From contig NC_133666.1 in NCBI RefSeq assembly GCF_037893015.1, forward strand, positions 567,209,237-567,273,236: a DNA stretch of 64,000 bases, read 5' to 3'. Under the pieces are notes generated by a model. It did not search any database and had not been told where the DNA came from. It worked only from the letters and a program-made list of their open reading frames with translations. This document shows positions 10,121-21,035 of the stretch, one piece after another. The position numbers were made by a program, and so were the translations under genes. The stretch comes from Macrotis lagotis. Taxonomy: Eukaryota > Chordata > Mammalia > Peramelemorphia > Peramelidae. Within the stretch, counting starts at the first letter, position 1. The number at the start of each line of letters is the position of its first letter.

Positions 10121-12505
10121 AACAATTTGTAGGCCATGCTTCTAAAATGAAGTATTTTTAAAAGAAAAAATATATTATAAAAATTCAGAATTTAACAGGA
10201 ATAAAAAAAATCATTGATTCAAAGCCCTGACCAAAGCATGAATCTTGTCTTCAATATCCCTGCCAAGAGATCTTCCAGTATCTCTGATTGAAGAACTTGA
10301 ATGATAGATAACTTATGACCTCTCTGGGTAGCATGTTACAGAGTTGATATGCTTCAGGTATATGATTTCCCCCCTTATATTGAATATAAATCAGTACCTA
10401 CTGTTCCTAAATCTGTCCTCCATGGCTAGAGAGAACAAGTTTAATCACTTTGACACCCCAATGGGTAATGAATGAAGATTCTTCTACATTACAAAGATCT
10501 AAGATTTGATCACAGTGGACCTTCCTTTTATTGATACAAATTGCAAGTCCTTCCATGCTTGGGTGGATAGGCTTCATTGCAGACTATAGCTTTAAAAAAA
10601 ATCATTTTCTGGACACTAGCCCTCTAAAGGTGCCTTTCAAGAACAAAAAAGGTAAAATGAAAAATTATACTCTGAGGAAAGTTTCATATGAAATATATTT
10701 AGAAAAGATATATTTAGAAAAGATATAGCTTTATTCACCCCAATATGGAAACCTCTACCAAGGTTCTGCTGCACTGATTCATAGAGGTTCTTGACGACTT
10801 ACCAAGGTAGAAAGGCTTTGAGTACTGTCCCAATGATGAACATATTTCTATGGAATGAAGACCAATCTAGTCAAATTCAGAGAGGCTTAGCACAAAGTTG
10901 GTTGTCATGAATTTTGGAGATACAGCTTTCTGGATGGCTTCCAGAAATCCAAATACAAAAGAATTGTGATCTGTCTAGGCTGATTGGTTGAGGTATCTGT
11001 CATATCACTGAAATCACAGATTCTTCCAGTATTGGCATATGTCTACTTCAGAGCAGGAGATAATGCCGTTTTCCTCCTTAGAATCATAGACCTAGAGTTG
11101 GAAGGATTCTTAGACACCTTCTCATCCTTTCCTTTCAACTTAGAGTTGAGGAAACTGAGACTCAGGGAAAAAGTTAAGTGACTTGCCCAAGGTCATGAAA
11201 GCCATATCAAATGTAGGAGTTGAACCAAGAGCCTCTGATTCTAGAGTGCTCTTCCTATTGCACAGAACTACCTCTGTACTTAGGAAGAAAATATTCTTAC
11301 AGTTAACCTAAATTCTTCATGCTTCAGTTTAAATACATTTATTGTCACTCTAACTGATAATGCACAACCCCTGGCCTCAATCCTCTTTATAAGTTTCCTT
11401 CTTAGGAAGACAGTGCTGAACTTTTTCTTTTCCAGGATAAATATATCCTGAGAGTAATATATCAAATCTTTCCTCACAGGCTTTACTTTCTGTCTTTAAT
11501 TAAATTTGCCATGAGATGAATATTTCTAGAAAGTTGTATCTATTCCTCAGTTTCTGTGGATCAAAGATCATAGCTCTAGGACTGAAAGGGATCTCAAAGA
11601 TCATCTAGTCCAATCCCTTCATATTTTTTTCAGATGAGGATAATAAGAATCAGGACAATTGATTTGCCCAAATTCAAATTGGAACATGTCCTATCAGATA
11701 CAAGATTTTAACAAATCCAGAGCCAATTCTCGGGGGCGGGGCGCTACATTGAGGCAATCTAGTAAAGAGTCTAGTCTATGATGGAATGCCTTATTTTATT
11801 ATAGTCATTACAAATGCAATTAAAGTGTTTAGATTGTCTATATAAAAGTTAAAAACTGACTTGGGTCCTTGCATTCAGTTTAAAATGAACCTAATTCTAA
11901 ATTACCTCTCTGGTCTACAGTTCTACTAAGTCCTTTTCCCATATGTTTTAGGGAAAAAAATACTCAAGTGGGAAACAACTGGAGTGTCTAACATATCAGA
12001 GGCTTTTATTTTTAAACTTTTCCTTAGAATCTCTTAAATTTTTTTTAATCAGAAGTTTGGTAACAAATAATGAGCCTCTATTCTTTAGCAGAGAAAGAAT
12101 TGACAAACCCCCAAGGGAGTCCCCAAAGATGTGCACAGGACTTAAGGTGGGCCATAATATACTCAGGCATAATATGTTCCTTTCCTAGTACAGGGTTGTT
12201 CCCTGCAGTGTTCATTTAGTTTAAAAATAGCTTTACACTAACCTATCATTTGGGGTTTGGCAATGTTACTCAGTTGTACATACCCAGAAAAAAACTGAGA
12301 ATTTTCTGTAATAAACTTTTAAAAGTGGAATCAAGCAAATGATGCAATAAAGAAACGATTAAAAATTGTAGCTAATTTTAGTATTTCAATAAAAGAGAAA
12401 GTTGTTTTTGTTTATTTTTATGTTTGTGATTTGTGATTTGCCATTTATAGATTTATATAAATGATTACTGAACACTTTGCAAAATAAATGATGATCCTAC
12501 TTTAC

Positions 12506-12655
12506 CTCTCTTGCAGTCGGCTCTCAGATTCTTTCAATCTAGTTTTGAGGTGTCTCACTGTAACCTCCTTCTGCTGCAGGGGAGTCAAATATTGCTCTGG
12601 GTTTGGGGGTTTAACACCATGATTTTCTCCACAAGACATATACCTCCCTGGCCTC
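12506..12655 (-). CDS. SYBU: Syntabulin, internal coding exon (150 nt)
   Basis: On the minus strand the acceptor is TTTATTTCAG and the donor is GAGAG|GTAAAG. The exon completes a split Arg codon, then encodes RPGRYMSCGENHG, a Pro-rich PPNPEQYLTPLQQ and the start of the coiled coil (KEVTVRHLKTRLKESESRLQ), residues 105-153 here, and leaves AG of the next Arg codon. The MSCGENHG block and the coiled-coil start are almost unchanged from human syntabulin as I recall it. The phase joins exactly to both neighbours (1 + 49 codons + 2). Confidence 0.97.
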
Positions 12656-14502
12656 CTGAAATAAACCAAGTAAATATATGTTAATTTTGTCCTATTTACT
12701 TTCCTATAATTTTTTTTTACATAAAAATGTGAGCTTGAAGAAACAGATTTAGCATGTTTACCTCTTTTACTGTAATGATGATGACTTCATCTGGAAAGGT
12801 GGTATACAATTTATGCATTTAAAGGTCTTGGGACAATAAATCTTTCTACTTCCTTGGTCAATATCTACTAAATTAAGGCTTAAGAGGCAAAATAGGCTTT
12901 TCTCATACAAAGAAATGATCTCATTCAAAATAATGTACAATTGTCTCAATGCCAGCACTATCAGTTATGCTAAGTAATATGCCACTATAGTAAGAGGACA
13001 ATGAGATATAAAAGAAAAGGGGTCAGAGAGGAGGATGAAGTGCTTGTGCAAAGTGTCACTTCTTAAAGATGTAATGCACTAAATTCAAATGACTCAGCAA
13101 CAGTTTCTTGGGGTAGGTACATGCTGTGGTCAGAACTGATTTCTGTTAGAAATGATTTTTTTCCCCTTCTACCATGTGAATGCCCCTTTATTCTGAAGGA
13201 CAGCAATGATATTTTCCTCTCACAATGGGCTGATTTTAAAAGGAAGGCATGGAGTGTCCTATGATGCATCTCTGGACTGCAAGCCAAGAATCCTCAACTC
13301 TGTTCCTATCTTCTCCATGCTTGTGGGACAGCCGTGGGTGAGTTCAGGGCCTAGATCCCAGAGCCAACACAAAGCTGAATATTTCCTTTGTGAGTTTAGT
13401 GCCCACTGAGCAGAATCGGGAATTTCAGAGGGAGAGAGACATGCTGGCTCTTGGATACTACCCATTCTACTTCTGGGAGGGAAAGTAGGTACAGGCTACT
13501 CTACTTTCATGAAAAGGAGTGGGATTCATCTGATTGTAGTGTTTTCCTGCCTCAAGTCTTTTCTCATTCAAGTCTTTTCTATATCTATGACTACCCAAAG
13601 GTTTCCTTATGTATAGATTTGATCTTATCAATCCTTTATTTAACTATAATGGGTCCCTATTGTTTCTACAATAAAAAAATAAACATTTCTGTTTGAATTT
13701 TGAAGTCTTCGTTACCTAACACCAGCCTAACTTTCTAATCACTCTGGACATTACTCCCCCTCCAACACTCTTGGTATGATCCAGTCAATCTATATCTACA
13801 TCTATATTTTTATCTGTATCTCTCTCTCTATATATATATATGCTTTTTCCTTATTTCTGCCTCACAGAATTCTGTCTTCCAAGACACGACTCAAGCACTT
13901 AGCACAATGACTAATATATATTATTATATTATACTATATTATGAATCAGGAACTTCATAAATCCTCATTGACTGTTGATTGTCTCTAGGGCCACCTTTTA
14001 CATGGAGGGAGCCTTTCTCGATTCCCTCAACCATTAGTACCTTCCCTTCCAAACTATATTTTACTCAACTACTTTGTATTCTCTTTACATTTCTTTTGTA
14101 GATATTTTTATATGTAATTTATTTTCTTTTCATTAGAGATCACGACTATTTCATTCTCTGTATTTGTATTCCTAGCATTCAGCCCAGTGTCAACCATATA
14201 ATAGATGTTGAAAAATGTTTGTTAATTGAGTGACTATTGCTTGACATTCACAATCCTCACCTTCACTTTTCTTCCCTTTTCATTAAACATTTTGCTACCC
14301 AGGTGTTGGTTTTCATCGGCTGACCCTCCAAAACATTTCATCATGGAGAGGTAATAGATTGTGATTATTCAGCTATTTTGGTTAATATAGAGCATTTTAA
14401 AGAAATAAAACAAAGGAAAAGGAAAGTAAAAAAGAAAAAAGAAAAGAAAAAGTTCACTCAATAGGATAAATTATGAATTACAATATGGCCAAAAGAACTT
14501 AC
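12656..14502. other. SYBU intron
   Basis: 12656-13480 is largely unique sequence with no recognised element. About 13600-14230 looks like an L2 3' region in plus orientation ('tatttctgcctcacagaattctgtcttccaag', 'atagatgttgaaaaatgtttgttaattgag'), interrupted by short AT-rich tracts (about 13822-13842, 13912-13945). A 60-base purine tract is at 14396-14456. Confidence 0.55.
14396..14456 (-). promoter_or_regulatory. Pyrimidine tract downstream of a SYBU 5' splice site
   Basis: On the minus strand this is almost pure C/T (CTTTTTCTTTTCTTTTTTC ...). It begins about 46 nt into the intron after the donor at 14502. U-rich tracts in this position can bind TIA1- or PTB-type splicing factors. Such a role here is inference. 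Confidence 0.3.
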
Positions 14503-14703
14503 CTCATGATGGGGCTACTATCACTTCCTTTATATGAACCAGAATTACTGCTACTGGGGGATGAAGGCCCATAATTTGGATGGGCATTAGCAGGGCTCTG
14601 TTGATTCCTGCACAATACAGATATAAGATCTTTCTCACGTGAAGGTGGGCTGTTGCCAGACTTGTAAGATGTAGATCCATTATTCCGTCCATGAGAACCA
14701 CGG
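14503..14703 (-). CDS. SYBU: Syntabulin, Ser-rich coding exon (201 nt)
   Basis: The acceptor on the minus strand is TTTTTTGTAG and the donor is ATCATGAG|GTAAGT, a strong consensus match. It completes the Asn codon begun in the upstream exon and encodes residues 38-103 here: RGSHGRNNGS, then Ser/Pro-rich sequence with REKDLISVLCRNQQSPAN and YGPSSPSSSNSGSYKGSD, ending SSPIMR split across the donor. This low-complexity, probably disordered region precedes the coiled coil. The pattern agrees with human syntabulin (REKDLL...LCRNQLSP, PSSSNSGSYKGSD). Confidence 0.96.
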
Positions 14704-17580
14704 CTACAAAAAATAATAATGAAAATATCAAGTTACTTGGACAAAATTCTGTTGTTTAATTCTTCCATTAAGGTGGAAGTTTTTCTACTTGGAAAAACAG
14801 CAACTGCTAACAATACATTGGGAATATATATCTGTCAAGTCAAACTGGCCTTCTTGGGATCCTTTTACTCATTGTGCTTTCTCCCTGAGCCTTACTCCAA
14901 GGAACTATTTATTATGTGTTCCTCCTTGAGATCAGTGTAGTGGAAAGAGAGTTAGATTTGAAATCAAAGGACCTTGGTTCAAATCCTTACTCTACCATCT
15001 TACTACTACATTACTAATGGGAAAAATAGTTACTCCTCTTCACTTCTGTTTTCTTGACTGCAAAATGAGAGGGATGAGAGTAGATAACATTGAAGATTCC
15101 TCCTACCTGTAAATCTGTAATCTGATGATCTATGATATAGTGCTTTAAATTCTACTACCTCCAAGAAACTCTGAAATGGACACTAATCCAGGGACTCTAA
15201 CAAAAGGAAAAACAATGGTTCTTCTATCTGAAGAGTATATTGATATTGGGATTTTGTTCCATTCATTAGCTTCAGTAAAAGCAAAGTACATTTGAAATGG
15301 CTCAGTTTAAAATTTAGCAAATTATTGGGATACATTTTGGATTAATGGTCTTATTTTTGTTCAAATCCCTGCACAAATCCTGAATCACCTATCTTTTCAA
15401 TGTCCTGTTTATAGACAAAGATTTTCTTTGCTTCTCTTGTTTCTATTTTTTTCTTTAACATGTCCATGTTTTTTGTATTTTCCAAATTGAAGTATAATGC
15501 AAACAAAAACTACATTCATGTGGTTTTTAGTCAGACCTCTCCTTGGATAAGGAAATTTGAAAATATTATTCACATTATAAAGACATGCATAAAGTGGGAT
15601 TTATTCCTGAAAAAAATACTTAGGGCAGCTGCTTACATTTCTCCCCAAAGCTATCCATTTTGCAATAATCTTCCAATTCCTATGATAATCAGGGAGAGAG
15701 CCTCTATTAGCTGTTAATCTCTCTTTAACACTTGGTGGTTTCAGACTGCCCCCCCCACCAAGGAAGACTTCTAAATCTGCTAATCTTTCTTTTCTGAAAC
15801 AGGACTGTGCCCTAACTTTATAAGCCTCTCCCAGAAGCAGCAAGGCGTATAAGAAGGGGGCTGGGATTGTATTGGCAGGCAGTTGATGCCATTATAGCTT
15901 GGTTGGCAGCAAAGCTTTGTATAAAATCATATAGTTCTTTATTAACTTATAAGACAAAGTACATATTGATGTATTTCTCAGTTGCTGTCATTTAGTTAAA
16001 TGAGTTCTAGGAGTGCTGGAATATATCTGTATTGATCCAATGAGAAGAGTTTTTAGTAACTAATAATCAAGAAGTTCCATTTTGTTTTTTTCCTAATTTT
16101 CTAATGTGTTGATTTCAGAAGTTATCCTTTTACTTCATAAGCAGCAATACTTGAAACCACTGTGATCTTATTCATAATGTTGAAATTGTAAGAATCTCTT
16201 ATGGAAATTATTTCCCAGATCATGGAATGTTAAGAGTTGAAATGGTGTTCCAGTGGTTTCCAAGCTATAGGACTCTTAAATTTTTGGAAAAGGTTCCTCT
16301 GAATTCAAAAATAAATCTATGAATAGCTGAACATGATTTGGGTGAACCGAATAAATATGTCATACACTTATATGTCTGCAGATTTTCTCAGTCCAAATCT
16401 ATGATTTCATTGATGTGGGGAATTCCCATTGTAGAGACTCCCTCTAACAATGCAAAATGACAGTTTTTTCTATAGCTTATAGTCTTATTTTTGGTTTTTG
16501 ATTTTTTCAAGGCAATGGGGTTAAGTGATTGCCCAAGGTTACCCAACTAGGTAATTATTAAGTATCTGAGGCTGGATTTGAACTCAGATCTTCCCAACTT
16601 CAGGGTTGCACTATCTAACAGCCTCAATATAGCTTAGTCTTAAGAGAATAGAGATAATGGTGTAATTAAAAAATAAAGTTCATTTAAAACATTACTGAAT
16701 TTATAAGACTTTTTTTTGTCATTACCAATTATCTCAATCATTATACAGTAATAGTGGAACTACCAAAATGTATGTGGAAGGTGGGAGGAAAAGAAGAGGT
16801 TATAAGATTTTTATTGTAAGAAAGGATTTCAAGTACTCAAAATTGTTGGGGACCACTGAAATAGTTGAATGCTCTCATTTTATAAGTGAGAAAACTGAGA
16901 TCCTGAGAGTTCAAAATACTTGTCCATAGCCATCCAGATAATGAAGTGGCAGATTTGAACTCAGGGTTCCTAACTCCATACCCAGTACCATTTGTAGTAT
17001 ATTATATACAAACTAATTCTGATTATGTACTGACTCTCTGAGATGGTGTCATGCGGATGAAGAAATAATAGCAACCTCTAAAGTAGAATCACAACTTCAG
17101 TCTAGCTTGCTTATTGCTTCACAATCCCCTTTCCCCATCTTGGTCACAAATTTCCCTCTATTTATAATGTGGCTTCTGTACAAATCCAGAAATAAATGTG
17201 TTAAAAGACAAAACAAAACAATTATATACTTAACTACCTAGCAATGCACAACACACATAAATGAAAATATCACCAAAAAGGAAAACAAAAAAAGCTCTGT
17301 GCTGAAATCAGTCTGAGCAAACCCCTCCTTCTTTCTCATGAGAAGGGACATTTTATCTATAACAGATGGCCTGATGGCTTTTTTACAAACTGACTTTAAG
17401 AGTTCAGTGATGGGAAGTCCTCTTCATAAGTAGCAGAGAAGAAAAGAAAAGCACACTCTGGCTTAGGTTATTATCCCTGTTTCAGTTATAATTTGGCATA
17501 AATAAGCCCAGTTCTTTCTTAACACAAACAGGATAAGTTTCCAGGCAAAATCATTTAGAGTTAGGAAAGAAAGCTGATGA
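14704..17580. other. SYBU intron: MIR fragments, one SINE, unrecognised sequence
   Basis: 14941-15135 is a MIR-like element ('gtggaaagagagttagatttgaaatcaaagg ... gcaaaatgagaggg'). 16205-16330 and 16850-17000 are antisense MIR-like pieces. A CORE-SINE in minus orientation lies at 16502-16625. 15135-16200 and 17000-17580 hold nothing I recognise. Confidence 0.5.
16502..16625 (-). mobile_element. tRNA-derived CORE-SINE, diverged
   Basis: Antisense landmarks: 'tttttcaaggcaatggggttaagtg', 'aactaggtaattattaagtatctgaggctgg' and 'tttgaactcagatcttcc'. The 5' end is decayed ('ctatctaacagcctca'). Confidence 0.8.
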
Positions 17581-17589
17581 CGACCATGA

Positions 17590-17890
17590 CTTTGAGTTCT
17601 GCACAACACATTATTGATGGCTTTTTTGTCCTTCATTCTCAAGGAAGACTAGAACATCAGGGAGGTGATGCCATGACAAGTACAATAATTGGATTTGAGT
17701 AGGGGGCTGTGCTAAGTCTAGCCTCACTTTCTCCTCCAGAGTCATCTGGTTCCAGTGGTCAGATATAAATCAGAATGAGTGGAGGTGACCCCGGTCATGA
17801 GGCAATCAGAGAAAAGTGACTTGCCCAAGATCACACAGCTAGTCTGAGGTCAAATTTGAACCCAGTGCCCATGTTTTCTTCCTGTTCTCC
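17590..17890 (-). mobile_element. Longer tRNA-headed SINE (about 300 bp type), diverged
   Basis: It reads 'tcaaggaagactagaacatcaggg', 'gatttgagtagggggctgtgc', 'agcctcactttctcctccagagtcatctgg', 'gaggcaatcagagaaaagtgacttgccc', then a decayed tRNA-like head. The same body occurs at 20725-21035, where the head is better kept. The family is common in marsupials; I am not sure of the formal name (possibly MAR4). Confidence 0.75.
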
Positions 17891-18049
17891 AAGGTCAGGA
17901 AGAACAAATTTGATTCATTTTCCTATCTTTCCAACTAATCCCTTCCATAAACTTCAGTCACTTGTCTGTCAGTCAACCAACATTTATTAAGCACCTACTT
18001 GTGCCAGATACTCTGTTAAACCTTGGAGATACAAAGAAAGGCATCATTA

Positions 18050-19060
18050 ATTGTCTTAATGGACATTTCAAATTGGAAACTCCAGAGCCATCTCAAATTC
18101 AACATGTTCAAAACTGACCTCATTTTCTTTTCCCCTAAACTTACTCCTCTTTCAAATTTCCCTATTTCTGTAAAGTTCAGTCTCTCAGGTTCATAACCTT
18201 AACTTGGTTCCTCACTTTCCCTCATTCCCATATATCTGATGGGCTGCCAAATCTTGTCATTTCTAACTTCACAAAGTTTCTTGCATCTGGCCCCTTTTCT
18301 CCACACGTGTACTTACCATCTCTGTTCAGACCTCATCACCTCTCAGGTAGGTTACTACAGTAACCTCCTAATTGGTCTCTCAGCCTCAAGTCTCAACTCT
18401 CCAATCCATCCTACATATAATTGCCAAAGGGATTTTTCTTAAGCAAAGATCCAACCATATCACTCCATTCTTTAATTAACTCCAATCAACTTTATCGCTT
18501 CTAAAACAAAAGTAAACTCCTGTTTACCTTTAAAAAGTTTTTTGCTACTTGTATGTCTTTTTTATTCTCTGTGATCCATTTAAACTAACTTCATAATATC
18601 TATTTGCCATTTCTATGCCTTTCCACTGGCCATCTCATATTCCTAAAATGCATATCCTCCTTACTTCTTTCCTAACCTTCTCTCAAGCATTTGCTGTCTT
18701 CTATATGAAATTTTTTTCTGATCTCCTTCAGCTGTTAGTGACTATCCACTCTCTTAATTATCTAGTTTGAAATGACTTTCTATTTATGTATATTGTATTA
18801 TATTATATATGTCATATTAATTATATTACATCACATTGTATTATAACATATCAATCATATATTATATTATGTTTATTACATTTATTATATTATATCATAT
18901 CATTATATATCATATTATAGAATAGATGTATATATATCTTCCCAATTAGAATGTAAACTCCTTGTGAATAGGGATTGTTTCCTTTTTTGGACTTGCATCT
19001 CCAATGTCTAATACAGTATTGATCATGCTTAATAAATGTTCTGGCACTGACTGATTCCAA
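18050..19060 (+). mobile_element. L2 LINE 3' part, plus strand
   Basis: Landmarks are 'catctcaaattcaacatgttcaaaactgacctcattttc', 'gtaacctcctaattggtctc', 'atcactccattctttaatt' and the terminal 'aatacagtattgatcatgcttaataaatgttc'. An AT-rich tract lies inside it at 18781-18925. No coding capacity remains. Confidence 0.75.
18781..18925. repeat. AT-rich simple repeat (TATTATA-like)
   Basis: About 145 bases of imperfect 'atattatattatg/c' units lie within the L2 copy. Confidence 0.85.
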
Positions 19061-19480
19061 ATAGCTTTTCAAATCTCAGGAAGAGCAAGTTTCATATTTC
19101 TATTACTAGGCTAACCATTCCTAATTCCTTCAGCTTAGACTCATGAGATATGAACTCAAAGCTCTTCTCTAGAGATTATCTGCTTAATCAATGTCCCGTC
19201 TAAAAATGTAGAACCCAAGTCAATACTTCAGATGTGGCCTGACCAAAATACCTCATTTCCAGCACTAAACCTCTCTCAGTGTGGCTTGGCTGCCATTGCA
19301 TCATCAATCAATCAGTAAATCAATAAGTATTGATTAAGTATCAGGCACTGTGTTACATTCTAGGAATAGAGAAAGAAGTAAAAAGCAATCTCTGTCCTCA
19401 AGGCTCATATTGAGTTTTAAGTTCATTAAAATCCCCAGATTGCTTTCAGGCCATTCTCTCTGTCATGATTAGCCACATAA
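19060..19480 (-). mobile_element. CR1/L3-like LINE fragment
   Basis: 'agtcaatacttcagatgtggcctgaccaaaa', 'agtgtggcttggctgccattgcatc' and 'aaatccccagattgctttcaggcc' match the style of the old CR1/L3 3' region in mammals. It is interrupted at about 19310-19425 by a 'tattgattaagtatcaggcactgtg' repeat fragment. The strand is uncertain. Confidence 0.5.
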
Positions 19481-19493
19481 AAATTCAACATGT

Positions 19494-19708
19494 TGGAGTA
19501 GCTGGATGACTCAGTGGATAGAGTGCTGGACCTGAGTTCAAATCCAGCCTCAGATACTGACTAGCTGTGTGATCCTGGACAAGTCATTTAACCTCATTTA
19601 TCTTAAATGAAGGAGGAAATGGAAAACCACTCCAGAAACTTTGTCGGAAAACCCCATGGAAAGTATGATTCATGGGTCATGAAGACTGGTCACAACTGAA
19701 CAATAACA
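19494..19708 (+). mobile_element. MAR1-type SINE, sense, near full length
   Basis: tRNA-like head 'gatgactcagtggatagagtgc', B-box-like 'gttcaaatcc', CORE-like 'gtgtgatcctggacaagtcatttaacc', then the characteristic 3' body 'atggaaaaccactccagaaac', 'ccccatggaaagtatgattcatgggtcatgaagactgg' and 'cacaactgaacaataac'. Confidence 0.85.
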
Positions 19709-20724
19709 GCATTCCTTGTTAGAAATAATCTTGTATAAATCTAAACAAAATTTCCATGGTACAAAAGCTATCTTCTGTAGTTTAATAACAATAGCTGGCA
19801 TTTATATAGCCCTTTAAAATTTGAAAACTGCTTTATAAATATTATCTCATTTTTATCCTCACAATAACTTAGAAGAAAAATGCTATTTTTTTCCATTTTA
19901 CAGATGAGGAAACTGTGACCAAGAGAGTAAAATCCTGACTTACCTATTAAATTCAAATAGTTAACAGATGTCTAAGATTATATTTGAATTCAGGACTTCA
20001 AGTCCAATGAATTATCCAGTATATCACCTAGCTATCTTGATTCAAATTTCAAGAATCATCACTGCATGATTTGTAATGACCGGTAGAAGCAATTAGATAG
20101 TTTAAAAATGCCACATTTACCATTTGTCTTCAACTAAATACACTAAAATCTTCTATATTTATTCTTCCTACATGCACTACAGCTCATTGTAATTTATCAA
20201 TTTATATATATATGTTTATATATATGTATATATATATATGTATATATATATGGGAAGAGGAATATTTTTACTTTTCCCTCTCCTTCACTCTCTAAATACA
20301 ATTATTTGCCTTATTCCTCATCCCTCAAATTCATTCAGTTCTTTTAATTTTTTTTTCAGAAAGCCTTAGAAGAAAGATATATATAGATTTAGGACTCACT
20401 GCATAGAGATGATAACTGAACCTATGAGAACTGATGAGGTCACTAAATAAGAGGCTATAGAGTGTGAAAACAAGAGGGCCCCAGGCAGAGACCAGGCCCG
20501 CCCTAACTTGTGGTTTGGGGTGGGACATGTTGATCTAGCAAAGTTAGCAGAAACAGAATGGACAGGCAGCAGGCAAAACAGAAGATAGCTGGAAGGAGAA
20601 ACAGAGAAGGAGAGAATGAATGAATGCATAGGAGGAAGGGGTCAATACTTAGAGCCAAGAAGAATGAAGACTGAAAAAGACTGAACCCTGTACATTTACT
20701 TATACAGTTCATCATGAAGATGAT
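19709..20724. other. Intron sequence with MIR-like and AT-rich tracts
   Basis: 19780-20040 is MIR-like antisense ('atttatatagccctttaaaatttg ... acagatgaggaaactgtgacc'). 20202-20251 is a TA-rich microsatellite. 20330-20724 was not recognised. Confidence 0.5.
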
Positions 20725-21035
20725 ATTTTGTTCTTTGTTCTGAAAGAAGATCATGACATGAGGTGAGGCTGTGACAAGCACATGGGTTGGATTTGAGTGA
20801 GGGGATTCTGGGATAAATTACCAGCCTCACTTTCTCCTCCAGAGTCATCTGGATCCAGTGGCCAGATATGAATCAGGATGACTGGAGATGGTCCTGAAAA
20901 CGAGGCAATCAGGGTTAAATGACTTGTCCAAGGTCACATAGCTAGTGAGAGTCAAATGTCTGAGGCTGGATTTAAACTCCTGTCCTTCTGACTCCAAGAC
21001 CATGCTCTATCCATTGTACCACCTAGCTGCCCTAC
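20725..21035 (-). mobile_element. Longer tRNA-headed SINE (about 300 bp type)
   Basis: On the minus strand it starts with the head GGGCAGCTAGGTGGTACAATGG, has a tRNA-like promoter region, and then the long body seen on the plus strand as 'agaagatcatgacatgagg', 'tggatttgagtgagggg', 'cctcactttctcctccagagtcatctggatccagtggcc', 'gatgactggagatggtcctg' and 'aggcaatcagggttaaatgacttgtcc'. This is the best preserved copy of the type in the window. Confidence 0.85.

Larger units (their letters stand above)
9012..12505. other. SYBU intron, repeat-rich
   Basis: It contains a minus-strand L1 3' segment with a SINE in it (9350-10120), a MIR-like or CR1-like stretch (about 10160-10480), a MIR-like antisense fragment at 11080-11275 ('ttgaggaaactgagactcaggg ... 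cttgcccaaggtcatg'), and another at 11570-11700. 11700-12505 is AT-rich and holds nothing I recognise. Confidence 0.6.
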
